Assembly: GCA_965279195.1 (NCBI GenBank)
Contig: CBDIHP010000045.1
Location: 1 to 64,000, forward strand
Source: CBDIHP01 sp965279195
GTDB taxonomy: Bacteria; Planctomycetota; Planctomycetia; Isosphaerales; Isosphaeraceae
Direction of reading: 5' to 3'
Length of the DNA: 64,000 nucleotides
Below, one piece after another: positions 52,053-62,169 of the stretch. The translations under genes and the position numbers were made by a program. The stretch's first letter is position 1, and every line of letters begins with the position of its first letter. Under the pieces are notes generated by a model. The model worked only from the letters and a program-made list of their open reading frames with translations. It was not told where the DNA came from and searched no databases.

Positions 52053-54251
52053 TTGCTCTGGGCCCTGAACTTCGCCAACCTGCCGCTCCTCCAGTTCGGC
52101 ATCGCCGCGGCCTCGCTGCCGATCATCGTCCACCTGCTCAACCGCCGGAGGTACCGCGAGGTTCCCTGGGCGGCGATGCGGTTCCTGCTGGCCGCCGTCC
52201 GCAAGAACCAGAAGCGGGTGAAGATCGAGCAGTGGCTCCTGCTCGCCATCCGGACGCTCCTCATCCTCTTCGTCGTTCTGGCGATGGCCAAGCCGTTCCT
52301 GGAGAGCGCGGGGGCGTTGCCGTTCCTGCCCGGGCAGCGGTCGCACCGCGTCATCGTGCTCGACGGTTCCCTCAGCATGGCCTACCGGCCGGGCGAGTCG
52401 ACCCGCTTCGATCAGGCCAAGACCCTCGCCGCGCAGCTCGTGAAGGACGCCCGCCGGGGCGACGTCCTGAGCGTCGTCCTCATGGGCGACCCGCCCCGGG
52501 TGATCGTCGGCGACGCCTCGCCGTCGGCCAACCAGGCGGAGGTCCTCAAGGAGATCGCCGACCTGACCCTGCCCCACGGCCGCACCGACCTCACCGCCAG
52601 TTTCGAGGCCATCGACCGCGTGCTGGAGGTCTCGACCATCCAGCGCAAGGAGGTCATCTTCCTGACTGACCTCCAGGTCGCGAGCTGGCGGAAGGCCGAG
52701 AAGGACGACGGGCTCAAGGGCGCCGTCGCCAAGCTCGAAAACCGCAAGGCGCAGTCGATCGTCATCGACCTCGGCAAGGAAGGGGGCGAGAACCGGGCGA
52801 TCACCGACATCCGCCTCAACGCCCCGGTCGTGACGCTCGGCAACCCGACGCCCGTGGTCACGGCGACCCTGCGGAACTACGGGCCGAACCCGGCGCCGGC
52901 CGTTAAGGCCCAGCTCTACGTCGACGGCCAGCTCGGGCCGGAGCAGGTGGTGGACCTGCCCGTCGGCGTCGACGTGCCCGTCGCGTTCACGCCGACGTTC
53001 TCCAGCCCCGGTGACCATGTCATCGAGGTCCGGCTGGACGACGACCCCCTCCTGCTCGACAACCGCCGCCGGCTGGCCGTGCCGGTGAAGGAGTCGCTCC
53101 GCGTCCTGCTCGTGGACGGCGACCCCAAGACCGAGCCCTTCCAGGCCGAGACCGATTACCTCAACGTCGCCCTGAACCCGCAATCGGGCTCGTCGGGCCT
53201 GGCGCCGATCGTGCGGACGGAGGTGGCGTCGGAGTCACAGCTCGCCCGTCGCGATCTCGCGCCCTACGACGTGGTCGTGCTCTGCAACGTCGCGCAGGTG
53301 ACGGAGGGCGAAGTCAACGCGCTCGACGCCTACATCAAGCAAGGGGGCGGCCTCGTCGTCTTCGCCGGCGACCAGCTCATCGCCGACAATTACAACCGCC
53401 TGCTCCACAAGGACGGCAAGGGCCTGCTGCCCGCCTCGATCGTGGGGGCGATGGGCGACGCGACCAAGAAGACCGGCTCGTTCGAGTTCAACCCCCTGGC
53501 CTTCCAGCACCCCATCGTCGCGGCGTTCGCCGGGGCCGACGCCAACGTCATCCTCGGGCTCACCGGCTCGCGGACCTGGCAGTATCTGAAACTCAAGCTG
53601 CCGGCCGAGACGCAGGCCAAGGTCGCCCTCGGCTTCAACTCGGGCGACCCGGCGGTGATCGAGGTCGCCCGGCATCGGGGCAAGGTGATCCAGGTCGCCA
53701 CCACGGCCGACGCAGGCTGGACCACCTGGCCTCTCCACCCGAGCTTCCCGCCGATCATGGAGCAGATCATCCTCCAGGCCGCCTCGGGCAAGCTCGCGGA
53801 ACGCAACGTCGGCGTGGGCCAACCGCTCGACCAGATCCTCCCCGCCAACGCGGCCGAGGCCCCCGTCGAGGTCATCCGGCCCGACGACGTCCACGCCAGT
53901 GCCAAGGTCAAGCCCGATGGGGATGTCGCCGACTTCCACTTCGAGGAGACCGACCTCTCGGGGATCTACCAGGCGAAGTTCGGCCCGCCGGTCGCGGGGG
54001 AGTCGCTGTTTGCCGCCAACCCCGACCCCGCCGAGAGCGACCCCGCCAAGCTCGACCGCGCCCGGCTGGCCGAGTCGATCCCCGGCTGGAACTTCGATTA
54101 CATGACCAACTGGAAGGACCTCTCCGGCAACGCCAAGGCCGTCAGCCGTCGCGGCGAACTCCACCGCCCGCTGCTGTTCGGCGTCCTGGCGCTGCTGCTG
54201 ATCGAGTCGGTCCTTGCCTGGAAATTCGGACATCACGGGGCCTCCGGCTAG
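52053..54251 (+). CDS. BatA-like membrane protein with vWA domain
   Basis: A 732-residue membrane protein. The N-terminal BatA motif (FGIAAASLPIIVHLLNRRRYREVPWAAMRFL) and helix (LLLAIRTLLILFVVLAMAKPFL) precede a vWA-like domain with DGSLS (VIVLDGSLSMAYRP). CARDB-like and amidotransferase-like segments follow (GGGLVVFAGDQLI), and the last helix is LLFGVLALLLIESVLAWKF. It starts at a TTG (52053) with AGGAAGGAG upstream. It sits in the membrane as partner of MoxR and DUF58. Substrate unknown. Confidence 0.9.
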   Translation: MLWALNFANLPLLQFGIAAASLPIIVHLLNRRRYREVPWAAMRFLLAAVRKNQKRVKIEQWLLLAIRTLLILFVVLAMAKPFLESAGALPFLPGQRSHRVIVLDGSLSMAYRPGESTRFDQAKTLAAQLVKDARRGDVLSVVLMGDPPRVIVGDASPSANQAEVLKEIADLTLPHGRTDLTASFEAIDRVLEVSTIQRKEVIFLTDLQVASWRKAEKDDGLKGAVAKLENRKAQSIVIDLGKEGGENRAITDIRLNAPVVTLGNPTPVVTATLRNYGPNPAPAVKAQLYVDGQLGPEQVVDLPVGVDVPVAFTPTFSSPGDHVIEVRLDDDPLLLDNRRRLAVPVKESLRVLLVDGDPKTEPFQAETDYLNVALNPQSGSSGLAPIVRTEVASESQLARRDLAPYDVVVLCNVAQVTEGEVNALDAYIKQGGGLVVFAGDQLIADNYNRLLHKDGKGLLPASIVGAMGDATKKTGSFEFNPLAFQHPIVAAFAGADANVILGLTGSRTWQYLKLKLPAETQAKVALGFNSGDPAVIEVARHRGKVIQVATTADAGWTTWPLHPSFPPIMEQIILQAASGKLAERNVGVGQPLDQILPANAAEAPVEVIRPDDVHASAKVKPDGDVADFHFEETDLSGIYQAKFGPPVAGESLFAANPDPAESDPAKLDRARLAESIPGWNFDYMTNWKDLSGNAKAVSRRGELHRPLLFGVLALLLIESVLAWKFGHHGASG

Positions 54252-54320
54252 TCGAACCCCCCGACCCCGCCGCCGTGCCCTTGCGACCCTCTCTCCATCC
54301 TTGCTTGTGAGCGACCTCTG

Positions 54321-56726
54321 ATGGACTGGCTGCTCCGACGCCTCGCCGATCGATTGGGAGTCGAACCGCCCGGGACGGGCGAGGCGATCGTGCCTCGCAT
54401 CCGCTCGGAGCAGCCGCTCTCGCAGGGGGTCACGTTCTTCACCGTCGTCGCCTGCGTCACGCTGATCATCTGGCTCTACCGGCGCGAGGGCAGCGCGTCG
54501 ATGCCCTACAAGATGACGCTCGCGGGCCTCCGCATCGCGCTCGTCTTGCTTTCGCTGTTCATGCTCTCCGAGGCCGTGCTTTCGGTCGACCGCACCGGGT
54601 TGCCGTACTTCGTCATCATGGTCGACGACTCGGCCAGCCAGCAGGTCGCCGACCAGTACGCCGACGAGACGCTCAAGACGCTCACCTCCTCGATCGCCAA
54701 GGGGAGCAAGTCCGAGGTCACCCGGCTGGAACTCGGCCGGTCCCTCATCACCAAGGATGACGGCAAGCTCCTCACCGAACTCCAGAAGCAGCACCGCCTG
54801 CGGCTCTACCTCGTCTCCGACACCACCCGTCCCCTGGCCTCGGTCGACAAGCCCGAGGACATCAAGCCCGCGCTCGAGAAGCTCAAGGCCGTCGAGGCCA
54901 GCCGCGAGCAAACCCGCCTCGGCGCGGGCGTCCGGCGCGTGTTGACCGAGCTCCGGGGCGCGACGCCGACCGCCATCCTGCTCCTGTCCGACGGCCAGAC
55001 GACCGACGGCGAGCCGCTGGCCAAGGCGGCCGAATTCTCCGCGAGGAAGAATGTGCCGATCTTCACGGTCGGCCTCGGTGACCCCGAGCCGGGCAAGGAC
55101 ATCGAACTGGCCGAGGTCCAGGTGGACGACGTCGTGTTCGTGGACGACCTCGTGCGGTTCCAGGCCAAGATCAACTCCAAGGGATACGCGGGCGAGAACC
55201 TGACCGTCCGGCTCCGCGAGCGTGTCTCCAACTCCGCCGACCCCGGCGCGCTGGTCGACCTGGAGAAGGTCACGGTCAAGGCACCTCCCGACGGCCAGGC
55301 GGCGAAGGTCGAGATCCCCCACCGGCCCAAGAAGACGGGGCAGATCACCTACGTGGTCGAGGTGGAGCCGATGCCCCGCGAACTCCAGCCGGACAACAAC
55401 CGCATCGAGCGGGTCGTCACCGTCCGCGAGGAGAAGCTCCGGGTCCTCTACGTCGAGAACGAGCCGAGGTACGAGTTCCGCTACCTCAAGAACTTCCTGG
55501 AACGCGAGGAGAAGTCGATCGACCTGTCCGTCGTGCTGCTCTCGGCCGACCCCGAGTACAGCAGCCAGGACCGCAAGGCGATCCCGACCTTCCCCGCCAC
55601 CAAGGACGACCTCTTCAACTACGACGTCATCATCCTCGGCGACGCCGACCCGAGCTACCTCAGCTCCAGCCAGATCGCCAACCTCTCGGAGTTCGTCACC
55701 GAGAAGGGGGGCGGCCTGATCATGGTCGCGGGCGAGGGGTTCAACCCGCTCAGCTACAAGGGGACGCCGCTCGAAGTCCTCCTGCCCATCGAACTCTCCG
55801 ACGCCCGCAACCCGACGGCCGTCGTCAACACCGTCACGGCCTTCCGCCCCGAGCTGACGCTCGAAGGCCGCTCGAACCCGATCTTCCGGTTCGGCGAGGA
55901 CGACGCCTCCTCGGCGATGATCTGGGAGAAACTGCCGGAGTCGTACTGGTACCTCGAAGCCCCCCGCAAGAAGCCCGCCGCGATCGTCCTGGCCGAGCAC
56001 CCCACGCAAGCCGCGGCGATGGGCAAGGTGCCCCTGATCCTCTACCAGTTCGTCGGCGCGGGCAAGGTGATGTTCAGCGCCATCGACGACACCTGGCGCT
56101 GGCGGCTGCGGACGGGGGACAAGTACTTCGGCCGCTACTGGCTCCAGACGATCCGATTCCTCGCCCGCTCGAAGCTCCTCGGCCAGAAGCAGGCGGAGAT
56201 CCTCACGAACCGCCGCCGGTATCAGCGGAACCAACCCATCGAGATCCGCGTACGGTTCATCAATCCCGGGCGCACCCCGCAGAACGGCGAGGTCAACGTC
56301 TCGATCGAGCGCAAGGGGCAGGGGAGCCGCAAACTCACGCTCAAGTCGACGCCCAACTCGAAGAACCTGTTCGAGGGCGTGCTGGCCCAGGCGGTCGAGG
56401 GCGAGTACGAGGTCCGGCTGCTGCCGCCGCCCGTGCTCGAAGGGGGCATCCCCACGACGACCTTCCGGGTCGACCCGCCGGCCGGCGAGCTGGAGCAGAC
56501 CCAGATGAACCAGCCCGAGCTGAGGCAGGCGGCGACCGTCTCCGGCGGCAAGTTCTTCAGCCCGGTGGATTTCGATGGGATCTACGACGCGCTGCCGAAG
56601 CCGCAGAAGGTCCCGCTCGACACCGACCCGCCGATCCCGCTCTGGAACACATGGCCGGTCCTGGCCCTGTTCCTCACGATCGTCGTGCTTGAGTGGGTTT
56701 TGAGAAAACGCAAGCAGATGGTATGA
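54321..56726 (+). CDS. vWA-type membrane protein with amidotransferase-like region
   Basis: An 801-residue paralogue-like partner of the preceding protein. N-terminal helices (TFFTVVACVTLIIWLY; GLRIALVLLSLFMLSEAVL) precede a vWA MIDAS VIMVDDSAS and LLLSDGQTTDG. A CARDB-like adhesive segment and a class-I-amidotransferase-like fold (GGGLIMVAGEGFNPLSYKG) follow. The C-terminal membrane helix is PVLALFLTIVVLEWVL. A 69-base gap separates it from the gene before. Its TGA overlaps an ATG in the frame of the next gene. Confidence 0.9.
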   Translation: MDWLLRRLADRLGVEPPGTGEAIVPRIRSEQPLSQGVTFFTVVACVTLIIWLYRREGSASMPYKMTLAGLRIALVLLSLFMLSEAVLSVDRTGLPYFVIMVDDSASQQVADQYADETLKTLTSSIAKGSKSEVTRLELGRSLITKDDGKLLTELQKQHRLRLYLVSDTTRPLASVDKPEDIKPALEKLKAVEASREQTRLGAGVRRVLTELRGATPTAILLLSDGQTTDGEPLAKAAEFSARKNVPIFTVGLGDPEPGKDIELAEVQVDDVVFVDDLVRFQAKINSKGYAGENLTVRLRERVSNSADPGALVDLEKVTVKAPPDGQAAKVEIPHRPKKTGQITYVVEVEPMPRELQPDNNRIERVVTVREEKLRVLYVENEPRYEFRYLKNFLEREEKSIDLSVVLLSADPEYSSQDRKAIPTFPATKDDLFNYDVIILGDADPSYLSSSQIANLSEFVTEKGGGLIMVAGEGFNPLSYKGTPLEVLLPIELSDARNPTAVVNTVTAFRPELTLEGRSNPIFRFGEDDASSAMIWEKLPESYWYLEAPRKKPAAIVLAEHPTQAAAMGKVPLILYQFVGAGKVMFSAIDDTWRWRLRTGDKYFGRYWLQTIRFLARSKLLGQKQAEILTNRRRYQRNQPIEIRVRFINPGRTPQNGEVNVSIERKGQGSRKLTLKSTPNSKNLFEGVLAQAVEGEYEVRLLPPPVLEGGIPTTTFRVDPPAGELEQTQMNQPELRQAATVSGGKFFSPVDFDGIYDALPKPQKVPLDTDPPIPLWNTWPVLALFLTIVVLEWVLRKRKQMV

Positions 56727-56791
56727 TTTCACCTGGTCCGTCGGGCAAGAACGCACGGCCTGGCCGAGAGCCGGTCGGGAAGGAGGCTGTC

Positions 56792-59700
56792 GTGGCGCGT
56801 GGACCTCTCGACACCCGGATCGCGGCCCTCCGCGGCCAGGTCCGTCAATTGCTCGCCCTGCACGGCATGAGCTGGGTCATCGTCGGGGCCATCCTGGCGA
56901 TCCTCTTCGCCGTCGAGGCCGACTGGTTGGTCCACCTCGTCCCCGAGGTCCGCTTCGCCCTCCTCCTCGGGGTCATCGGAGCCACCGGCTACCTCACCTT
57001 CACGCACATCCTCCGGCCGCTGATGGTCCGGTTCGACGACCTCTCCATCGCGCTTCGCATCGAAGAACGCTGGCCCGGCCTGAACGACCGACTCGCCTCG
57101 ACCGTCGAGTTCCTCACGTCCAAGGGCGTGGTCGGCGACTCCCAGGCCCTCCGGGATGCGACCATCGCGCAGACACTGGAGGAGGTCAAGGACATCGACT
57201 TCCGCGAGGTCGTCGATCCCAGGCCCGCCCGCAAGGCGATGGGCTGGGCCGGCGCGACGATCGTCCTCGCGCTCGTGCTGATGGTCGCCAACCCGCTGCT
57301 TGCGTCCATCGGCCTCAAGCGGCTCTTCGCCCCGTTCCGTTCGGAAAAGTGGCCGCAACTGACCCACCTGCGGATCCTCGACGAGACCCCGAGGAGGGTC
57401 GCCAAGGGCGAGCCCTTCGGCCTGGCCGTCGCCGTGGGGCAGGGGGAATCGGCCCCGTCGCTCGGTCAGGTGACCTACACCTTCGCCAACGGCGAGACCC
57501 AGACCGACCGCCTCTCCGTCTCCGAGGACGGCGTCTATCGCGGCCGGCTGGAATCGGTGTCTCGGCCGTTCAAGCTGACGGTGACCGCCGGCGATGACCA
57601 GACCGAGCCGTGGCCGGTCGACGTCGTGCCGCCGCCGGTGCTGTCCGACGTCAAGGTGACCGTCCAGGCCCCGCCCTACACGGGACTCGCGGCGCAGACC
57701 CTCGCGCCGGGCAACTTCCAGATCAAGGCCGTCGAGGGGAGCCAGGTCGAGATCCGGGCGAAGTCCAACAAGCCGCTGGCGACCGTCGTGCTCCATCAGG
57801 GCGATGTGAGCACGCCCGCCGCCGGACCCGGGGCGACGAAGCCCGAGGTCACCATCGCCCCGACGGGCACCGAGGTCGTCGCGAAGTTCACGCTCCAGGA
57901 GTCGGGCCCGCACTGGTTCGAACTCAAGGACACCGACGGATTCAAGAATCAGGAAGTGACCCGGTTCGACGTCCGTTCGATCAAGGACGAGCCCCCGCGC
58001 GTCGCCATCAACGAGCCGGCCAACGACCGCGACGTACCGGCCGACGCCAAAATCCCGATCAAGCTCGAAGCGGACGACGACTTCGGCATCCAGCTCATCC
58101 GCATCGTCTACCGGATCCAGACCGGCAGCGTCGGGTTCCTCGTCGAGGCGGGTGCCGACGGTGCGCAGGACGGTGCCGCCCCCGCCAAGCCCCAGCCGGT
58201 CGGCGAGGTCATCATTCCGCTCTGGAACGCGACGAACGAGAAGGAAACAGCCCCCAACGGCAACGTCAAAGGATTCAAGCATCACGAGACGTCGTACGAC
58301 TGGGACCTCACCTCGCTCAACCTCCAGCCCGGCGCGACGATCTTCCTCTACGCCGACGCCCGCGACTTCAAGGAGCCCAACGGGCCCAACATCGGCAAGA
58401 GCCGCGAGATACGCCTCCGGATCGTCTCCAAGGATGAGATCAACCGCCAGCTCGAAGACCAGCAGCGGGCGATCCGCGACGAGATCGAGCGGACCCTGGC
58501 CATGCAGCGCCAGGCGAAGACGCCCGTCGATGAGGCCATCCGCGCCATCGATCAGACCGGCAAGCTGACCGACCAGTCGAAGGAGAATCTCAAGAACGCC
58601 GAGATGATCCAGCGCCAGGTCGAGAATCGGATCAACAGCCGCTCCGACGGCCTCGACGCCAAGCTCCGGAACCTCTCGAACGACCTCCAGAACTTCAAGG
58701 TCCAGAACGGCGACACCGAGCGTCAAGTCCAGGCCATGCGGGAGTCCGTCCGTCGGATCCGCGACCAGAACCTCGGACCCGCCGAGCAGGCCCTGACCCG
58801 CGCCACCAAGTCGATCGACGGCCAGCAACCCCAGTCCAACGACCGAAACCAGCAAGGCGCCCAGGCCGACCCGCAGAACAATGGCGAGCAAGGGCAGGAG
58901 GGCCAGCAACAGCCCGGAGCCCAGGGACAGCAGGACCCCCAGAAGGGCGACCAGCCCAACGCCCCGAACCCGAATCGCGACCCCGCCGAGTCGAAGTCCC
59001 AGGGCGGCGCGGAATCCAAGGGCGCCCAGTCGAAGGGCGAGCAGGGGAAGGACGCCGCCTCGAAGCAGCAAGCCGGGGCCCAATCCAAGGGGGCCCAGGG
59101 CAAGGACGCGGCCTCGAAGCAGCAGGCCGGCGCTCAGGGCAAGTCGCAGTCCGGCGACGCCTCGAAGGGCGATCAGCCGAGGCAGCAGTCCGGCGAGGGC
59201 TCCCAGGGCGAGCCGTCCAAGGGAGCCCAGCAGGGCGAGCCGTCCAAGTCTGGCGCAGCGTCTCAGAAGGGCCAGCAAGGGAAATCCCAGCAGGGCAAAT
59301 CGCAGCAAGGGAAATCCCAGCAAGGCGGCTCTCAATCCAAGGGCCAGCAGGGCGGCGAGCAGCAACCGCAGGGCGGCGAACAACAGGCCGGCCAGGAAGG
59401 CGGCGACCAGCAGAAGGGCCAGCAAGGCGGCCAGCCGCAACAGGGCGGGTCGCAGCAGAAGGGTGCCCAGCAGAAGGGCCAGCAAGGTCAGCAAGGCCGG
59501 CAACCGCAAGGCGGCCAGCAGCAGCAACAGGGGCAGCCGCCGAAGCAGGAACTCGCCCAGGCGCAGGACAACCAGAAGCAGATCGAGGACGAACTCCAGA
59601 AGATGCTGGAGAACCTCAAGGAGTTTGACACCTACCGCGGGGTCATCAAGGACGGCAAGTCCCTGATCCAGCAGCAGGACCAGATCATGAAGCAGGCGGC

Positions 59701-61105
59701 CGAGGCCGCCGCCAAGCCCGACCTCGCGGGCAAGAACGCTGAGAACCTCTCGCCCGAGCAGAAGGCCGACCTCGCCAACCTGGCCAACCGCCAGAACGAC
59801 CTGGCCAGGAACCTCCAGAATCTCGAAGCCAAGATGGAGGAGATGGCCAAGAAGCTCGATGAGACCGATCCCCTCGGCGCCGCCGCGCTCCGGGAGGCCG
59901 CCCAGGACAGCCGCAAGGCCGCGACATCCGCCAAGATGAACGAGGGCGCCCAGCGCCTCGAACGCAACCAGATGGGCCAGGCCCGCGAGAACCAGGAGCA
60001 GGCCCAGCGCGACCTCAAGAATCTGGTCGACTCGCTCGAAAACCGCCGCGAACGCGAACTCGCCCGGCTGGTCAAGGAACTCAAGAAGGCTGAGGAGGAG
60101 TTGAAGAGCCTCCGCCAGCGCCAGACCGAGAACCTCAAGAAGACCCAGCAGGCCCGCAAGAATCCCGATCCCAAGGCCCGCGCCCAGGAACTCCAGAAGC
60201 TCGCCAAGGAGCAGCAGCAGATCCAGCAGGATTTGAAGAAGCAGCTCCAACGCCTCGCCAAGCTCCGGTCCGAGAACGCCGCCCAGGCCGGCGAGCAGGC
60301 CGCCTCACGCATGGGCAAATCGCAGCAGAACCTCGAACAGGATCAGGGCGAAGAGGGCGAACGCGAGCAGCAGGAGGCCCTCAAGAACCTCCGGCAGGCG
60401 CAGCAGGAACTCGCCCAGGACCGCCGCGACGCAGAGGAACAACTCGCCAACGAGCAGATCGCCAAGATGACCGACGCCCTCAAGTCGATCGGCCAGCGCC
60501 AGGAGAAGATGGTCGCCGACACGACGGGCTATGAGAAGAAGCGCACCGAGAACGGCGGCAAGTTCACCCTCGGCCAGCGCTCCGGCGTCCGCGACCTCGG
60601 CCGCGTCCAGTCCACGCTCAAGGACGAGACCGACGAGCTGATCGAACGCATCGGCGACGGCGCCCCCGTCTTCAACCTGATCCTCAAGCGCGCCGCCGAG
60701 AACATGACCGACGCCTCGAAGCGGCTCGTCGCGATCCAGACCGACGACGAGACCCAGCGGGCCGAGAAGACCGCCGCCAACCGCTTCAAGCAGCTGATTG
60801 ACTCGCTCAAGCCCGACAAGGGCAACCAGGGTCAGCAGCAAGACCAGCAGCAGCAACAGCAGCAACAGCAACAACAGCAGCAGGGCGACGGCATCCCGCC
60901 CGCCGCCCAGCTCAAGATGCTCAAGGCCCTCCAGGAAGAGCTCAACGAGCGGACCGAATACTTCGACGAACTCAAGCGGCGGGGCAAGGAACTGAACGAG
61001 GCCCAGAACCTCGAACTGGCCAAGCTCCGCGACGATCAAGGGTCACTCGCCGACCTGATCCGTGACATGACCAAACCCCGACAAGAAGACGGAGAGGAGG
61101 AATGA
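56792..61105 (+). CDS. Giant Gln-rich coiled-coil membrane protein (DUF4175-like)
   Basis: A protein of about 1437 residues. N-terminal helices (SWVIVGAILAILFAVEADWLV, FALLLGVIGATGYLTF; later GATIVLALVLMVANPLLASI) resemble DUF4175. Ig-like segments follow (PPPVLSDVKVTVQAPPYTG), then a soluble charged coiled coil to the end. Residues about 683-923 are a Gln/Gly/Ser/Lys tract, and about 13 Gln codons in a row occur near residue 1352. I favour GTG at 56792 because AAGGAGG lies eight bases upstream; ATG at 56723 overlaps the prior stop and is a possible alternative. It probably spans the cell envelope and contacts the vWA partners. Function unknown. Confidence 0.85.
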   Translation: MARGPLDTRIAALRGQVRQLLALHGMSWVIVGAILAILFAVEADWLVHLVPEVRFALLLGVIGATGYLTFTHILRPLMVRFDDLSIALRIEERWPGLNDRLASTVEFLTSKGVVGDSQALRDATIAQTLEEVKDIDFREVVDPRPARKAMGWAGATIVLALVLMVANPLLASIGLKRLFAPFRSEKWPQLTHLRILDETPRRVAKGEPFGLAVAVGQGESAPSLGQVTYTFANGETQTDRLSVSEDGVYRGRLESVSRPFKLTVTAGDDQTEPWPVDVVPPPVLSDVKVTVQAPPYTGLAAQTLAPGNFQIKAVEGSQVEIRAKSNKPLATVVLHQGDVSTPAAGPGATKPEVTIAPTGTEVVAKFTLQESGPHWFELKDTDGFKNQEVTRFDVRSIKDEPPRVAINEPANDRDVPADAKIPIKLEADDDFGIQLIRIVYRIQTGSVGFLVEAGADGAQDGAAPAKPQPVGEVIIPLWNATNEKETAPNGNVKGFKHHETSYDWDLTSLNLQPGATIFLYADARDFKEPNGPNIGKSREIRLRIVSKDEINRQLEDQQRAIRDEIERTLAMQRQAKTPVDEAIRAIDQTGKLTDQSKENLKNAEMIQRQVENRINSRSDGLDAKLRNLSNDLQNFKVQNGDTERQVQAMRESVRRIRDQNLGPAEQALTRATKSIDGQQPQSNDRNQQGAQADPQNNGEQGQEGQQQPGAQGQQDPQKGDQPNAPNPNRDPAESKSQGGAESKGAQSKGEQGKDAASKQQAGAQSKGAQGKDAASKQQAGAQGKSQSGDASKGDQPRQQSGEGSQGEPSKGAQQGEPSKSGAASQKGQQGKSQQGKSQQGKSQQGGSQSKGQQGGEQQPQGGEQQAGQEGGDQQKGQQGGQPQQGGSQQKGAQQKGQQGQQGRQPQGGQQQQQGQPPKQELAQAQDNQKQIEDELQKMLENLKEFDTYRGVIKDGKSLIQQQDQIMKQAAEAAAKPDLAGKNAENLSPEQKADLANLANRQNDLARNLQNLEAKMEEMAKKLDETDPLGAAALREAAQDSRKAATSAKMNEGAQRLERNQMGQARENQEQAQRDLKNLVDSLENRRERELARLVKELKKAEEELKSLRQRQTENLKKTQQARKNPDPKARAQELQKLAKEQQQIQQDLKKQLQRLAKLRSENAAQAGEQAASRMGKSQQNLEQDQGEEGEREQQEALKNLRQAQQELAQDRRDAEEQLANEQIAKMTDALKSIGQRQEKMVADTTGYEKKRTENGGKFTLGQRSGVRDLGRVQSTLKDETDELIERIGDGAPVFNLILKRAAENMTDASKRLVAIQTDDETQRAEKTAANRFKQLIDSLKPDKGNQGQQQDQQQQQQQQQQQQQGDGIPPAAQLKMLKALQEELNERTEYFDELKRRGKELNEAQNLELAKLRDDQGSLADLIRDMTKPRQEDGEEE
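58840..59560 (+). repeat. Gln/Gly/Ser/Lys low-complexity coding repeats
   Basis: Coding sequence with imperfect short tandem units, such as QQGKSQQGKSQQGKSQQGG near 59280-59330 and the duplicated KDAASKQQAGAQ block near 59050-59135. The codons vary (CAG/CAA), so the repeat is held at protein level. Confidence 0.8.
60845..60883 (+). repeat. Poly-Gln codon run
   Basis: Thirteen consecutive Gln codons, mixed CAG and CAA, inside the giant coiled-coil protein, bracketed by QQQD before and GDG after. A flexible linker near its C-terminus. Confidence 0.8.
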
Positions 61106-62166
61106 TGCGTATCTCCCCGACCCGCGTCCTCTGGGGCATGGTCCTCGCCATCGCCGCCGCGCTCATCGTCCCGGCCACCTCACACGCCCAGGATCCCGGC
61201 GGCGATGAGGCCCTCAAGAAGCTCCTCAAGGAACTCGACGAGTCCAAGGAAACCAAGGACAAGCCCGCCGAGAAATCCAAGGACAAACCGGTCTCCTCCC
61301 CAAAGAAGAAGGAGGAGCCGAAGAAGTCCGAAGGCCCCACCAAGCCCGCCGAGAAGTCGGCGAGCAAGGACGGCAAGCCCAAGGACAAGCCCACGACCAA
61401 GGAACTCGACAACAAGGACCAGGCGCTCGACAGCCTCCTCGAAAAACTCGGCGAGACCAAGGACGCCCCGACGCCCGAGGACCGTCCGCCCGCCCAGGGC
61501 GGAGGTGAGGACGACAAGGACAAAGACAAGGACTCCAAGGGCGGCGACGGCAAGGACAAGAAGGATCCCGGCGACCCCTCCCAGGGCAAGAAGAAGCCCT
61601 CGGATGGCTCGAAGTCCAAGCCCAAGCCCCAGGACCTCAAGGGCGAGGAGAAGCAGCTCGACGAGCACCTCCAGGATCTCGCCGGCAAGCCCCGCAAGAA
61701 GCCCAAGGACGGGGAGAAGGACGGCGACGGGCAGGGGGGCGATGCCCAGGGGCCGATGAAGGAAGTCGTCAAGAGGATGCGCGAGGTCGAGAAGCGGCTC
61801 AGCCAGCCCGACACCGGCGACGAGACCCGCAAGCGCCAGCAGGAGATCATCAAGGAACTCGATCAGATGATCGCCCAGGCGCGGAACCAGTCCCGCCAGC
61901 GTCGCCAGCGCGGCCAGCAGATGGCCCAGAACGACCCGCAGGATAACCCCAAAGATCCCCAGGACGGCGTCGGGATGCAGAAGCCGGAGAAGCCGAAGGG
62001 CAAGGCCAAGCCCGGGCTCGACAAGAGCCCCTGGGGCCACCTCCAGGGCCAGCTCCGCGACGAGATGGAGAACGTCTTCAAGGAGGAACTCCTCCCGACC
62101 AAGGAAGACCTCATCCGCCGCTACTACCTGTCTGTCTCCAAGAAGAGCCTCACCCGGGAGGACTGA
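61102..62166 (+). CDS. Exported Lys-rich low-complexity protein
   Basis: A 354-residue protein with a signal peptide (VLWGMVLAIAAALIVPATSHA) followed by about 180 residues that are mostly Lys, Asp, Pro and Gly (KDKPAEKSKDKPVSSPKKK). A helical, more conserved C-terminus has RMREVEKRLSQPDTGDETR and WGHLQGQLRDEMENVFKEELLPTKEDLIRRYYLSV. The ATG overlaps the prior TGA (ATGA), with GAGAGGAGG upstream. It is disordered at the front and probably docks through the C-terminal helix to the preceding protein. Such proteins recur at this locus position in planctomycetes. Confidence 0.8.
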   Translation: MMRISPTRVLWGMVLAIAAALIVPATSHAQDPGGDEALKKLLKELDESKETKDKPAEKSKDKPVSSPKKKEEPKKSEGPTKPAEKSASKDGKPKDKPTTKELDNKDQALDSLLEKLGETKDAPTPEDRPPAQGGGEDDKDKDKDSKGGDGKDKKDPGDPSQGKKKPSDGSKSKPKPQDLKGEEKQLDEHLQDLAGKPRKKPKDGEKDGDGQGGDAQGPMKEVVKRMREVEKRLSQPDTGDETRKRQQEIIKELDQMIAQARNQSRQRRQRGQQMAQNDPQDNPKDPQDGVGMQKPEKPKGKAKPGLDKSPWGHLQGQLRDEMENVFKEELLPTKEDLIRRYYLSVSKKSLTRED

Positions 62167-62169
62167 TCG

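Noticed and set aside
56729..60250. A 1173-codon Leu-rich open frame on the minus strand
   Set aside because: It is the antisense reading of the Gln/Lys-rich coding tract; CAG/GAG codons read backwards give Leu.
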